Below are positions 42,805-52,554 of a stretch of DNA of 64,000 nucleotides, in pieces (position 1 is the first letter of the stretch; every line of letters starts with the position of its first letter). Where the stretch lies: contig NZ_JABFCZ010000013.1 of assembly GCF_014692675.1 (NCBI RefSeq), forward strand, positions 103,047 to 167,046, in the 5' to 3' direction. The notes under the pieces were generated by a model that saw only the letters and a program-made list of their open reading frames with translations, made no database searches and was not told the DNA's origin. Origin of the DNA: Roseibium aggregatum. GTDB lineage: Bacteria > Pseudomonadota > Alphaproteobacteria > Rhizobiales > Stappiaceae. A program made the translations under genes and the position numbers.

Positions 42805-44691
42805 TTATGCCGAACCGGCCCCGGCAAGGGAGGCGGAAGGGGCGGCCCCCCTCTCTTCGGAGAGAAATCCTCCCGACTGGCGCTGCCAGAGCTGGGCATA
42901 GAGGCCGTCCCGGTCGCGCAGCAGCACGTCATGGCTTCCCTGCTGGACGATCGCGCCCCCGTCCATCACGACCAGCCGGTCCATCTCGGCAATGGTCGAC
43001 AGGCGGTGGGCGATCGCGATCACGGTCTTGCCGGACATCAGCTCCCGAAGGTTCGCCTGGATCGCCGCCTCGACCTCGGAATCGAGCGCGGACGTCGCCT
43101 CGTCGAGGACCAGAACCGGCGCGTTCTTCAGAAGGACCCTGGCAATCGCGACCCTTTGCCGTTGCCCGCCGGACAACTTGACGCCCCGTTCGCCGACAAG
43201 GGCATCGAAGCCGCGCCGCCCCTGGCGGTCCTCGAGCGTTTCGATGAAGTCCAGCGCATGGGCCCTCCGCGCGGCCTGACGAACCTCTTCGTCGCTCGCA
43301 GACGGGCGGCCGTACCGGATGTTCTCGCTGATGGACCGGTGCAGGAGGGAGGTGTCCTGGGTCACCATGCCGATGTTCTGCCGCAGGGATTGCTGGGTCA
43401 CGGCGGCGATATCGGTGCCGTCGATGGTGATCCGTCCGGCTTCGGGATCGTAAAATCTGAGCAGCAGGCTCGCCATGGTGGTTTTCCCGGCTCCGGACGG
43501 GCCGACCAGACCGACCCGCTCGCCCGGCTCGATGGTGAGATCCAGATGGTCGATCACGCCACCGGCCTTGCCATAGTGGAATTTCACCCCCTCGAATGCG
43601 ATCCGCCCCCTGGTGATGACCAGATCCGCAGCATCCGGCCTGTCACGGACGGCCACCGGCTTCACGATCGTTTCGGCGCTGTCCTGGATCGTGCCCATAT
43701 TTCGGAACAGGCCGTTGAGCTGTCCGAACAGGCGGTTCAGCAGAAAATGCATGCGCAACACGAGGCCCAGGGTAAAGGCCACGTCCCCGGTCGAGATAAC
43801 GTTCTGCTGCCAGAGAGTGAGCGCCAGCGCCGCCACGAGAGAAATCATGATACCGTTGAGGATGTTCATGACCATGCGGATCGTGGTCAGAACCCGGGTG
43901 AACCGCTTGAGCTGATGAAGAAAATGACCGAAGGCCGCGAGCGCGCCCCTGTTTTCCTCCGGCCGCGATCCGAATAGCTTGACCGTCTGGATGTTGGTGT
44001 AGGTGTCCACAAGCCGCCCGGTAACCCCGGATCCGGCATGAGCCACCTTCTTCGCCTCCTGCCGCACCCTGGGAACGAAATGGCGCGCCGCCACGACGAA
44101 AACGCCAAGCCAGACGACGACGATCGCCCCGAGCCTCCAGTCGAGGTCGGCAATCAGGAAGATGGTCGTGAGCGCATAAACGACAATGTACCAGGCGACC
44201 TGCAGCAGGGAGACCATGAAATCCCCTGCCGCCTGCCCGGCCTGCCAGACCTTCTGGGAAAGCCGGCCTGACAGTTCGTCGTGAAAATAGCCAAGGCTCT
44301 GGTTCATGACCTGCTGATGGGCCTGCCAGCGAACCAGGTTGAAAAAGCTTGGAACGATCACCTGTTCTTCAAGCAGGGAATTCATGATGGCGACGAAGGC
44401 TCGGGCCACCAGCACCACGAACAGCATTCCCAGAAGCACGCGACCGTGAATCTGGAAGAAGGTCGACCGGTCGCCGGTCTGCATCATGTCGACAATGGCG
44501 CCGATGAACGCATAGACCGAGGCTTCGATGCCCGCGGACAGGCCGCCGAAAATCAGCGTCAGGAACAACGGCCATTTGGCCTGCCGGACGAAATGAAGCA
44601 GAAAGGCAAGGCCGCCTTTGGGTAACGGTGCGTCCGGTATTGGACGAAACGGATCGAGCCAGGATTCGAACAGTCTGAAAATTGGTGTCAC
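42805..44691 (-). CDS. ABC exporter, membrane and ATPase domains fused (second of a paralogous pair)
   Basis: A 628-aa half-transporter with six membrane helices (about 35-330). The ATPase has Walker A GPSGAGKTT, Q loop MVTQDTS, signature LSGGQRQRVA, Walker B VLVLDEATSALD and H loop AHRLS. It shares long stretches with the 38473-40317 product, so the two arose by duplication. GTG 44691 is chosen for the GGAG about 8 nt upstream and because the residues before it in the frame are not family-like. It is divergent from trmL. Substrate unknown; both paralogues look catalytically intact. Confidence 0.9.
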   Translation of the reverse strand: MTPIFRLFESWLDPFRPIPDAPLPKGGLAFLLHFVRQAKWPLFLTLIFGGLSAGIEASVYAFIGAIVDMMQTGDRSTFFQIHGRVLLGMLFVVLVARAFVAIMNSLLEEQVIVPSFFNLVRWQAHQQVMNQSLGYFHDELSGRLSQKVWQAGQAAGDFMVSLLQVAWYIVVYALTTIFLIADLDWRLGAIVVVWLGVFVVAARHFVPRVRQEAKKVAHAGSGVTGRLVDTYTNIQTVKLFGSRPEENRGALAAFGHFLHQLKRFTRVLTTIRMVMNILNGIMISLVAALALTLWQQNVISTGDVAFTLGLVLRMHFLLNRLFGQLNGLFRNMGTIQDSAETIVKPVAVRDRPDAADLVITRGRIAFEGVKFHYGKAGGVIDHLDLTIEPGERVGLVGPSGAGKTTMASLLLRFYDPEAGRITIDGTDIAAVTQQSLRQNIGMVTQDTSLLHRSISENIRYGRPSASDEEVRQAARRAHALDFIETLEDRQGRRGFDALVGERGVKLSGGQRQRVAIARVLLKNAPVLVLDEATSALDSEVEAAIQANLRELMSGKTVIAIAHRLSTIAEMDRLVVMDGGAIVQQGSHDVLLRDRDGLYAQLWQRQSGGFLSEERGAAPSASLAGAGSA

Positions 44692-44784
44692 TTGTTTCTC
44701 CGCCGCGAAAATCCCTGCCCGATGACAAGGCCGGACCGCGGTGATATCCAGCATGGCATTCTGATCAAACTGAATGACCATATC

Positions 44785-45246
44785 ATGCCGGACATTGCCC
44801 TTTTCCAGCCCGATATCCCGCAAAACACTGGTACGATTTTACGTCTGGCCGCCTGTTTGGGTGTCCGTGTTCATCTGATTGAACCTGCCGGTTTTCCCTT
44901 GTCCGACAGTGCCCTGAAGCGGGCGGGCATGGATTACCTGGAGCGTGCGGCGCTTCAACGCCACATCACCTTCGACGCCTTTGAGGACTGGCGCCGTGGG
45001 ACCGACAGGCGTCTGATTCTGCTGACCACAAAATCGGAAAAACCTTATACCGGCTGCACATTCCGCGATACCGATATCTTGCTGATGGGCCGGGAATCCG
45101 CCGGTGTGCCGGACGCAGTGCACGCTCTTGCGGATGAAAGGCTGACGATCCCGATGGTGGAAGGCATGCGCTCCATCAATGTGGCGGTTTCCGCCGGCAT
45201 CGTGCTCGGCGAGGCCCTGCGTCAAACGGACAGCTTTCCCGCCTGA
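44785..45246 (+). CDS. trmL: tRNA (cytidine/uridine-34-2'-O)-methyltransferase TrmL
   Basis: A 153-aa minimal SPOUT methyltransferase that 2'-O-methylates the wobble base of tRNA-Leu species. It begins PDIALFQPDIPQNTGTILR. The knot region LLMGRESAGVPDAV and the closing IPMVEGMRSINVAVSAGIVL are typical. ATG 44785 gives the standard length, although the ribosome site is poor; the frame is open from 44692. Divergent from the ABC gene. Confidence 0.92.
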   Translation: MPDIALFQPDIPQNTGTILRLAACLGVRVHLIEPAGFPLSDSALKRAGMDYLERAALQRHITFDAFEDWRRGTDRRLILLTTKSEKPYTGCTFRDTDILLMGRESAGVPDAVHALADERLTIPMVEGMRSINVAVSAGIVLGEALRQTDSFPA

Positions 45247-45345
45247 GCCCCGATTCCGCATAACAGACCCTGCTGGCCAAACCCGCCTTAAGCGCCTAAA
45301 AGCCCGATCCGTACCCCAGTCTGTGCGAACAAGAGGAAATGCAAG

Positions 45346-46272
45346 ATGACGGCCCCTTCCCCAGAAAACCGCGGTGGTCCGGTTCCGGCCGACATCGAGA
45401 CCAAAAAGGAAGTCGCATCCCACTGGTTCGCCGAACTGCGGGACCGCATCTGCGCCAGCTTCGAGGCTCTGGAAGATGAAATCGGCGACCTGAAGGGTCC
45501 GCTGTCCGACCGACCGGCAGGCCGTTTCGAGCGCACCCCCTGGGAACGCACAGACTCAAGCGGCGAAAAGGGCGGCGGCGGCGTCATGTCGCTGATGCAC
45601 GGCCGCGTCTTTGAAAAGGTCGGCGTTCACATTTCCACCGTTTACGGCGAGTTCTCACCCGAGTTTCGCGGCCAGATCCCCGGCGCCAGCGAGGATCCCC
45701 GCTTCTGGGCCTCCGGCATCAGCCTGATCGCCCATCCCCAGAACCCGCATGTTCCGGCCGTTCACATGAACACACGCATGGTGGTCACCACCCGCCAGTG
45801 GTTCGGCGGCGGCGCGGACCTGACCCCGGTGCTGGATGCCCGCCGCACCCAGGAAGATCCGGACACCATCGCCTTCCACGATGCCATGAAGCAGGCCTGC
45901 GATGCCCACTCGGTCGCCGACTACAAGGCCTACAAGGACTGGTGCGACGAGTATTTCTTCCTCAAGCACCGCAACGAGCCGCGCGGGATCGGCGGGATTT
46001 TCTATGATTATCTGCACAGCGGCGACTGGGACGCCGACTTCGCCTTTACCAGAGACGTCGGCCAGGCCTTCGATACGATCTATCCCGCGCTCGTCCGGCG
46101 GAATTTCCAAAAACCCTGGAGCGAGGCCGAACGGGAAGAACAGCTCATCCGGCGCGGGCGCTATGTGGAATACAATCTGCTCTACGACCGTGGAACGATC
46201 TTCGGCCTCAAGACCGGCGGCAATGTCGCATCGATCCTGTCGTCGATGCCACCGGTCGTGAAATGGCCCTGA
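45346..46272 (+). CDS. hemF: Oxygen-dependent coproporphyrinogen III oxidase
   Basis: A 308-aa cytoplasmic enzyme that uses oxygen to convert coproporphyrinogen III to protoporphyrinogen IX in haem synthesis. Visible are [20 protein letters not shown] (split), [21 protein letters not shown], the [12 protein letters not shown] segment, [20 protein letters not shown] (split) and the ending [27 protein letters not shown] lies just before the ATG. No Fnr-type box was noticed upstream. It supplies haem for the petBC cytochromes encoded 8 kb away. Confidence 0.97.
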   Translation: MTAPSPENRGGPVPADIETKKEVASHWFAELRDRICASFEALEDEIGDLKGPLSDRPAGRFERTPWERTDSSGEKGGGGVMSLMHGRVFEKVGVHISTVYGEFSPEFRGQIPGASEDPRFWASGISLIAHPQNPHVPAVHMNTRMVVTTRQWFGGGADLTPVLDARRTQEDPDTIAFHDAMKQACDAHSVADYKAYKDWCDEYFFLKHRNEPRGIGGIFYDYLHSGDWDADFAFTRDVGQAFDTIYPALVRRNFQKPWSEAEREEQLIRRGRYVEYNLLYDRGTIFGLKTGGNVASILSSMPPVVKWP

Positions 46273-46294
46273 CCCTCGGTTTTCGGATCTTCTT

Positions 46295-47422
46295 CTAGCC
46301 GGTTGTCCCGGTCGCCGACTTCTTGTCGAACAGGGTCTCGACCGTCCGGTTGAGGGCGCCCAGGTCGACGGTAAGCACGACCGGCTGAAAGGCCCGTACC
46401 AGATCCTGATCGAGCTGGGTCTTCATGGTGCTGAGGGCCGCATAGGCATTGCGCGGCGGGATCGCATCCTTGTAGGAGCGCGTTTCGGTCATGGCGGTGA
46501 AAACATCGCAGATCGTCATCACCCGAACCATGGTGTCGATCTGATCGCCGGCGAGCCCTTGCGGATAGCCGGAGCCATCCAGAAGCTCATGATGCTGGAC
46601 GGCCATTTTCTTGACCTCGAAAGGAATTTCCAGGCGGCTCTTCAGGATTTCCCGGCCGAAGAGCGTATGTTGGCGGACCAGTTCGGTTTCTTCAGGCGTG
46701 AGCTCGCCGGGCTTGTCCAGGATCGAAAGCGGAATCCGGGTCTTGCCGATATCGTGCATCAACCCGCCGAAGGTCACCAGTTCCTGGTCCTTGTGCGACC
46801 AGCCCAGGGTCTGTGCGAAGGTTGCGGCCAGACCGGCCACCATCATGGAATGGCGATAGGTGTGGCTGTGATGGCACTGAACCGCACTCAGCCACGCGGA
46901 AATCCCGTCCTTGGTCAGTGCCGCATAAATATGATGCAGCGTCCGGGCGAGTGTTCTCACCGGCATCGGACGTGACGATGCTGCCGCGAGCACGATTTCA
47001 TCGAGACAGGCTGCCGTTTGCAGAAACGCTTCGCGGGTCGTGTCCGGCGTCGTTTCGGGAAACATCACTTCGAAATTCGGCTTAAGCATTTGCCGCATCT
47101 TGCGGACAAGTGTCGTGAGTTCCTCATCCCGTTCGATTGTCTCGACCTTGCCGAGCGCGGCCGCCTGTACGACCTCGCGGCGATTGGCCTTGGAAACGAT
47201 GCAGAGTTTGGGCAGGTCCTCCACGCCGGCGAGCGCCGTTTTCAGGTTCTCCACATGGTCTCCCGACGCGTTTTCCAGCTCGATGACGAGCAGATGCATT
47301 TCCTGCAGGTTCCGGGAGGAAACCTCATCCATTGAAAAGAGCCTGGACGAATAGAAGAACGGAATATTGCGGGCATTGGAGCCCGTCTTCAAAGGTCCGT
47401 CGGATACAATTGCGACATTCAT
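46295..47422 (-). CDS. HD-GYP phosphodiesterase with degenerate receiver-like domain
   Basis: A 375-aa protein. The N-terminal 110 residues resemble a receiver fold but carry Glu48 (LLVIELENAS) where the phospho-Asp would be expected. The C-terminal HD-GYP domain has the metal site GLMHDIGKTRIP, the HHELLDGSGYP signature and TICDVFTAMTETRSYK. HD-GYP enzymes hydrolyse cyclic di-GMP, which would link it to motility or biofilm control. It is monocistronic and converges on hemF with a 22-nt gap. Confidence 0.88.
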   Translation of the reverse strand: MNVAIVSDGPLKTGSNARNIPFFYSSRLFSMDEVSSRNLQEMHLLVIELENASGDHVENLKTALAGVEDLPKLCIVSKANRREVVQAAALGKVETIERDEELTTLVRKMRQMLKPNFEVMFPETTPDTTREAFLQTAACLDEIVLAAASSRPMPVRTLARTLHHIYAALTKDGISAWLSAVQCHHSHTYRHSMMVAGLAATFAQTLGWSHKDQELVTFGGLMHDIGKTRIPLSILDKPGELTPEETELVRQHTLFGREILKSRLEIPFEVKKMAVQHHELLDGSGYPQGLAGDQIDTMVRVMTICDVFTAMTETRSYKDAIPPRNAYAALSTMKTQLDQDLVRAFQPVVLTVDLGALNRTVETLFDKKSATGTTG

Positions 47423-47552
47423 CCTGCCACCTGAAGGTTACAAGCACTCAGATGCCGCAGGGATAACAGACAACTTTAAAAGAAAACTATAATTTGAACG
47501 AGCAGCACGAATTAGCAAAAACAGAACGTTAACATCATTCGGGTCGCAGTTC

Positions 47553-48776
47553 TTACATCCGCTCCAGTAATTCTTTGCGGCTCAGGGAAAACCGGCTGTC
47601 GAGCCATTGGTCTTCAAGCCGCTTCAGCGTTTCGCCGATCCGGGGTCCCGCCGGCAGTCCCGCTGCCATCAGATCCGCGCCCTTGAGCGGGAAAGCCGGA
47701 ATTTCAAGGGAACGGCCCAGTTCCAGCGCCTTCAGATAGACCGGCTCAAGGTGCTCTGAATTCCCGTTCGCCCGCGCCTGCGCCCAAACCGCGAGCAAGC
47801 CGTCAATGAAGCTCTCCCGGCCATGACGGTAAAGCAACCGGTAGACCGCCGGATCGCCGCTGTCCGCGCTGATATCCGTTGCCGCGGCCAGAGCGCCGTG
47901 CATCCGCCTGCGTTCCGCATTCGACAGGCGGAACCGGTCCGCGATCCGGTCCAGGTCCTCGTCGACAAAGCCGGAAAGCACCGCAAAGCCAAGTTCGGGC
48001 CTCCGGGTCTCCTGCGCCACGTCGTCGAGGCTCCTCAAGGCCCTGAAATCGGCTATCCGGGAAATCCCGCCGGTGGTGATTTCCAGAAGCCCGCTGTCTT
48101 CCATCAGAGCCAGGCAGTCCGCTGCCAGTGGCGCGCCGACCAGCTTTTTCATTTCCACGCCGATCCGCTCCGCCGACAGATGCCGCAGGCCGTCCCGCTC
48201 CCGGATGCACGCACTCAGGCTCGCCGGATCGGGCGCGCCGAGACCGTAGGCTGCGTGAATGCGGAAGAAGCGCAGGATGCGCAGATAGTCCTCCCGGATC
48301 CGCGCGCCCGGATCTCCGATGAAACGCACCCGCCGGGCAAGGCAGTCCTCAAGTCCGCCAAGCGGATCGTAAATCTCGCCATGCCGGTCGACATAAATCG
48401 CGTTGAGCGTGAAATCCCGCCGGCGGGCGTCATCGATCCAGCTGGTGCCGAAGACCACCCGCGCCTGCCTGCCGAAGGTTTCCACGTCCTTGCGGAGCGT
48501 CGTCACCTCATAGGCCATGCCCTTGCTGATCAGGGTGACCGTGCCGTGATCGATGCCGGTGGGCACGACTTTCAGGCCGTTCTCGCGGCCCCGGGCAGCC
48601 ACCTCATCCGGCAGGGCCGTGGTTGCGATATCGACGTCGGCGACAGGCAGACCGAGCAGGGTGTTGCGGATCGCTCCCCCGACGGCCATTGCCCGGTCGC
48701 CATCCTGTTCGACCGCGTCGAACACCCGCTGAATGGCTTTTGTCTGCAGCCAGGGCGCATTGGACAGCTGTGTCAT
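47553..48776 (-). CDS. CCA tRNA nucleotidyltransferase (poly(A) polymerase family)
   Basis: A 407-aa class II nucleotidyltransferase. The head holds AVGGAIRNTLLG and the catalytic DVDIATTALPDEV, then RRRDFTLNAIY. RILRFFRIHAAYG and a long helical tail follow. In alphaproteobacteria this protein adds or repairs the tRNA 3' CCA. It is the last gene of a run DUF1285-Nudix-DUF6111-CCA on the minus strand and starts 4 nt after the DUF6111 gene, an arrangement common in the order. Confidence 0.9.
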   Translation of the reverse strand: MTQLSNAPWLQTKAIQRVFDAVEQDGDRAMAVGGAIRNTLLGLPVADVDIATTALPDEVAARGRENGLKVVPTGIDHGTVTLISKGMAYEVTTLRKDVETFGRQARVVFGTSWIDDARRRDFTLNAIYVDRHGEIYDPLGGLEDCLARRVRFIGDPGARIREDYLRILRFFRIHAAYGLGAPDPASLSACIRERDGLRHLSAERIGVEMKKLVGAPLAADCLALMEDSGLLEITTGGISRIADFRALRSLDDVAQETRRPELGFAVLSGFVDEDLDRIADRFRLSNAERRRMHGALAAATDISADSGDPAVYRLLYRHGRESFIDGLLAVWAQARANGNSEHLEPVYLKALELGRSLEIPAFPLKGADLMAAGLPAGPRIGETLKRLEDQWLDSRFSLSRKELLERM

Positions 48777-48780
48777 CGCA

Positions 48781-49041
48781 CTATTCGTAATGCCCCGGAA
48801 CGTAGACCCCGTTTTCCATGTGGGCCGGCCGGTATTCCGCTCCGTCCGGCGCCTGCTTGATCGAAGCCAGGATCATGAAGCTCACGCCCACCAGTGCGAT
48901 GCCCGCAAGCGCAAGCCAGGCCATCGGCCCCCTGCGCCAATGTTCGGAGACATGGGCCTTGTTGTTCAGCCACAGCCAGAATCCGTACGCCAGGAACGGC
49001 AGGAGGAACAGGATGATATCGGCCAGAATGATACGCAGCAT
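48781..49041 (-). CDS. Small membrane protein, DUF6111 family
   Basis: An 86-aa protein with two membrane helices (about 4-24, IILADIILFLLPFLAYGFWLW begins at residue 3, and about 42-61, WLALAGIALVGVSFMILASI) and a polar tail with AEYRPAHMENGVYVPGHYE. The tail pattern matches DUF6111 proteins next to CCA transferases. Function unknown. Its ATG overlaps the Nudix stop by one base (TGATG), showing translational coupling. Confidence 0.8.
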   Translation of the reverse strand: MLRIILADIILFLLPFLAYGFWLWLNNKAHVSEHWRRGPMAWLALAGIALVGVSFMILASIKQAPDGAEYRPAHMENGVYVPGHYE

Positions 49042-49691
49042 CAGCGGTACACCGTCTCGTACAGCGACCGGATGATTCCCGCCGTCACGCCCCAGATATA
49101 CCGCTCGCCGAACGGCATGGCATAGAAATAGCGGTCGCGGCCTTCCCATTTGCGGCTTTGTCTCAAGTGGTTGGCCGGGTCCATCAGGAACGACAGGGGA
49201 ACCTCAAACACATCGTCGACCTCGTGCGGATTGGCGACCAGCCGATGATCGGGGGAGACTTCCGCCACGACCGGAACCACCCGGAACCCGGAGCCGGTCA
49301 GGTAGGGGGCGAGTTCCCCGATCAGCCGGACAGCCTTCGGCTCCAGGCCGATTTCCTCTTCCGCCTCGCGAATGGCGGCGGCGGCCGGCCCGTGGTCCTC
49401 CTTGTCGATCTTGCCGCCCGGAAAGGCGATCTGGCCGGCATGGGACGACAGGTGCGCCGTGCGGACCGTCAGGATCACCGTCGGCTCACTGCCATGCTCG
49501 ATGATCGGAATCAGAACCGCGGCGTCCCGGGGCGGACCGTCCCAGCGCGCATAAGGGCCAAGATCCGGGTTGAGGATATGATCCCCGGTATCGCGCACGA
49601 CCGGTCCTTCCGCACTGTGCCGAAGCGTATTGCGGATATCGCTCAAAACATCGATGCCGGACTTTACCAGTGCGGATGGAACGTCATTCAT
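49041..49691 (-). CDS. CoA pyrophosphatase-type Nudix hydrolase
   Basis: A 216-aa Nudix enzyme. The Nudix box reads FPGGKIDKEDHG followed by REAEEEIGLEP, the NudL/CoAse spacing. PYLTGSGFRVVPVV is the usual region after the box, and RYIWGVTAGIIR the typical C-terminus. Members cleave CoA or related dinucleoside pyrophosphates. The start is uncertain: 49691 (used) or 49727, which overlaps the DUF1285 end; the long open frame to 49883 is unsupported. Coupled to DUF6111 downstream. Confidence 0.85.
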   Translation of the reverse strand: MNDVPSALVKSGIDVLSDIRNTLRHSAEGPVVRDTGDHILNPDLGPYARWDGPPRDAAVLIPIIEHGSEPTVILTVRTAHLSSHAGQIAFPGGKIDKEDHGPAAAAIREAEEEIGLEPKAVRLIGELAPYLTGSGFRVVPVVAEVSPDHRLVANPHEVDDVFEVPLSFLMDPANHLRQSRKWEGRDRYFYAMPFGERYIWGVTAGIIRSLYETVYR

Positions 49692-49716
49692 GCGCGGATC
49701 ACTTGCCTCGTACCAA

Positions 49717-50331
49717 TCATGCCCCATCTGAGCGCGTTTCCGGCTCGATGGCAAAAAAACGTCCCCCGCTCCAGACACCCAGTTCCGTTCGGCCGTCGAC
49801 CTGCCTCTCCTCGAACAGCTCCGCAAGTTCGTAGAGAAGGGCGCGGGACAGCAGAGCTTCAAGACGGCCCCGGACCAGAACATAGGGCTTCAGGCCGTCG
49901 TTTACCGGATCTTTTTCGAACCTCAAAGGATGGTCCCGGTCGATCTCCACCACATCGCCGACATTGGTTCTGAGCGTCAGCTTCCGCTTTTCCCCATCCC
50001 CGTCCACATAAAGTTCGGCACCGACGAACGGTGCATCCTCGACCGTTATCCCGATCTTCTCCACAGGCGTGACCAGATAGGTACGCCCATCCTCATCCTT
50101 GCGCAGAACGGAGGCGAACAGCCGGACCAGCGCCTCGCGTTGAATGACGCTGCCCATGTAGGACCAGCTGCCATCGGCCGCGATCCGGATATCCAGATCG
50201 CCGCAAAACGGCGGATTCCAGCGTTCCACCGGCGGTGGTTTCCGGTCCTTGTCCCCCGCCCGGCGCATCAGGGCGGCCAGGCCCGGCGGCATTTTTTTCA
50301 CGTCTTCATTCGACAATGGCAATTGTCTCAA
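49717..50331 (-). CDS. DUF1285 domain-containing protein
   Basis: A 204-aa protein of the DUF1285 family: RWNPPFCGDLDIRIAADGSW, then YMGSVIQREALVRLFASVL and VTPVEKIGITVEDAPFVG. Structures in this family are two-domain beta/alpha folds with a PH-like domain, but no biochemical activity is assigned. It heads the minus-strand Nudix-DUF6111-CCA run and lies divergent to the MoxR operon (248 nt gap). Confidence 0.85.
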   Translation of the reverse strand: MRQLPLSNEDVKKMPPGLAALMRRAGDKDRKPPPVERWNPPFCGDLDIRIAADGSWSYMGSVIQREALVRLFASVLRKDEDGRTYLVTPVEKIGITVEDAPFVGAELYVDGDGEKRKLTLRTNVGDVVEIDRDHPLRFEKDPVNDGLKPYVLVRGRLEALLSRALLYELAELFEERQVDGRTELGVWSGGRFFAIEPETRSDGA

Positions 50332-50579
50332 TCCCGTATGCGTTCAAATTCTTCCCGTTTGAAACTGCCGAACCGCCGTTTTCGTCGCCCGGCGCCGGCC
50401 GTTACGGAAATTTCTCGTCCCTTGCCTCTGTCTCGCTAGAATTTGCGACTTATCTAACGGTTAATATGGTGTCAGACTGATCGAGTCGCGACAAGAAAAG
50501 CGGAAATCAGCAACAGGGAATGAAAGCGACACTGCGCCTGCCGCCTGGCTTTGAAGACCAATAACAGCAAAGGTGATTT

Positions 50580-51608
50580 ATGAGCGTCATGACCCCGTCC
50601 TCCACCGGCACCTCCGAATCCGATCTCGAGGCGATTGCCGAAAACGCGGAACGCGCCGTTGCCCGCATCACCGAAGCCAAGGCGGATATTTCGCGCATCA
50701 TTTTCGGTCAGGACAAGGTCGTCGAGCAAAGCCTGGTCACGATCCTTGCCGGCGGCCACGGCCTGCTGGTCGGCGTTCCGGGCCTCGCCAAGACGAAGCT
50801 CGTGGAAACCCTCGGCACGGTGCTCGGCCTGAATGCCCGCCGGATCCAGTTCACGCCCGACCTGATGCCATCCGACATTCTCGGCGCGGAAGTCATGGAA
50901 CAAAGCGCCGACGGCAGCCGCGCGTTCCGGTTCATTCCCGGCCCGGTCTTCTCCCAGTTGCTGATGGCCGACGAGATCAACCGCGCCAGCCCCAGAACCC
51001 AGTCGGCGCTCCTCCAGGCCATGCAGGAATATCACGTGACCGTTGCCGGCCACCCGCATGACCTGCCGCGCCCCTTCCACGTGCTGGCGACCCAGAACCC
51101 GCTGGAGCAGGAAGGCACCTATCCCCTGCCCGAAGCCCAGCTCGACCGCTTCCTGATGCAGATCGACGTGCATTATCCCGATCTGGAGGCCGAACGGCGC
51201 ATCCTCCTGGAAACCACCGGCGCCGATCAGGCCGTCGCCCAGACCGCCATGAGCGCGGAAGAGCTGGCAGAATACCAGCAGCTTGTCCGGCGCATGCCGG
51301 TCGGTGAATCGGTCGTCAACGCCATCCTGCAGCTCGTCCGTGCCGCCCGCCCGCCGGAAGGCGAGGCCTCCGGCAACGCCATCACCAGCCTGATCGCCTG
51401 GGGACCGGGCCCGCGCGCCAGTCAGGCGCTGATGCTGACCGTCCGCGCCCGCGCCCTCGTCGAAGGGCGCCTTGCGCCGTCCGTGGACGACGTGCTCGCC
51501 CTCGCCGAACCGATCTTGCAGCACCGCATGGCCCTGACCTTCGCCGCAAGAGCGGATGGCCACACGGTCCGCGATGTCATCGCGCGCGTGAAGGAGAAGG
51601 TGGGCTAA
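50580..51608 (+). CDS. MoxR-family AAA+ ATPase
   Basis: A 342-aa AAA+ chaperone-like ATPase. Walker A is GVPGLAKTK within GHGLLVGVPGLAKTKLVETL-type sequence, Walker B/sensor is LMADEINRASPRTQSALLQA, and TQNPLEQEGTYPLPEAQLDR contains sensor 1 and the arginine-finger region. MoxR proteins work with von Willebrand A proteins in metal insertion or complex assembly. It heads a four-gene operon. As I recall, a homologous operon in Rhizobium leguminosarum (RL3499-RL3502) affects envelope integrity and cell shape. Confidence 0.92.
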   Translation: MSVMTPSSTGTSESDLEAIAENAERAVARITEAKADISRIIFGQDKVVEQSLVTILAGGHGLLVGVPGLAKTKLVETLGTVLGLNARRIQFTPDLMPSDILGAEVMEQSADGSRAFRFIPGPVFSQLLMADEINRASPRTQSALLQAMQEYHVTVAGHPHDLPRPFHVLATQNPLEQEGTYPLPEAQLDRFLMQIDVHYPDLEAERRILLETTGADQAVAQTAMSAEELAEYQQLVRRMPVGESVVNAILQLVRAARPPEGEASGNAITSLIAWGPGPRASQALMLTVRARALVEGRLAPSVDDVLALAEPILQHRMALTFAARADGHTVRDVIARVKEKVG

Positions 51609-51629
51609 CGGCAGGGAGACCGGGGCATC

Positions 51630-52553
51630 ATGGCCTTGCAGAAAAGCGACAGCCGGATCGATCCGGCCACATGGCCGAACGTCATCGGCGAAGCGCGCAC
51701 GGTCGCGGAGGCCCTGCCGGATCTCCTGGTCGAGGCCAGTCACGTCGCCAGCTCCGTCATTGCAGGGTGGCACGGCCGCCGGCGGGCCGGGCCCGGCGAA
51801 AGCTTCTGGCAATTCCGGCCGTTCAACATGGGCGAGCCGGCGAAGCGGATCGACTGGCGCCGGTCCGCGCGCGACGATCATCTTTATGTGCGCGAACGCG
51901 AATGGGAAGCGGCCCACACCGTGTGGCTCTGGGCCGACCTGTCGCCATCCATGCTGTTTCAGTCGAAACTGGCGAAGGTGTCCAAGCGCGACCGGGCCAT
52001 CGTGCTCATGCTCGCCCTCGCCGACATGCTTGCCGAGACCGGCGAACGGGTCGGTCTGCCCGGGATCACCCGGCCTTTCTCCGACCGCAGGGCGGCAGAA
52101 CGGGTTGCCGATGCCCTGACCCATCTGGCCAAACCGGCCGCCTTTCCCGATACGACCCCGGTCAAGCGGTTTTCCGATGTTGTGCTGATCGCCGACCTGC
52201 TCGACCCGATCGAGGAGATTGCGGCATGGATCGCACGCGTCGCCGGAACCGGGGCGCGCGGACATCTGGTGCAGGTGCTTGATCCGATCGAGGAAACATT
52301 TCCGTTCGAAGGGCGGATCGAGTTTCATGACCTGGAACGCGGCCTCTGGCTGACGACCGGGCGGGCGGAAAACTGGCGCCGCGCCTACCGCGACCGCGTG
52401 GAAGCCCACCGGGCCGAAATCCGCGACATGGCCCGGCGCGCGGGCTGGACCTATGTCCTGCACCATACGGACCGGCCGCCGGCGGAACCGCTCCTGGTTC
52501 TGCACAGTTCGCTGTCCGGCGGCAACGAAACACTGAACCAGGGGACTTACTAG
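51630..52553 (+). CDS. DUF58 domain-containing protein
   Basis: A 307-aa soluble protein. The DUF58 hallmark is present in order: HGRRRAGPGESFWQFRPFN, EPAKRIDWRRSAR and LYVREREWEAAHTVWLWADLSPSM (split). The latter starts a vWA-like domain with Asp-Leu-Ser-Pro-Ser (DLSPS), an intact DxSxS metal site. DUF58 proteins are habitual partners of MoxR ATPases. It lies 21 nt after the moxR-type gene and 1 nt before the next gene. Confidence 0.9.
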   Translation: MALQKSDSRIDPATWPNVIGEARTVAEALPDLLVEASHVASSVIAGWHGRRRAGPGESFWQFRPFNMGEPAKRIDWRRSARDDHLYVREREWEAAHTVWLWADLSPSMLFQSKLAKVSKRDRAIVLMLALADMLAETGERVGLPGITRPFSDRRAAERVADALTHLAKPAAFPDTTPVKRFSDVVLIADLLDPIEEIAAWIARVAGTGARGHLVQVLDPIEETFPFEGRIEFHDLERGLWLTTGRAENWRRAYRDRVEAHRAEIRDMARRAGWTYVLHHTDRPPAEPLLVLHSSLSGGNETLNQGTY

Positions 52554-52554
52554 C

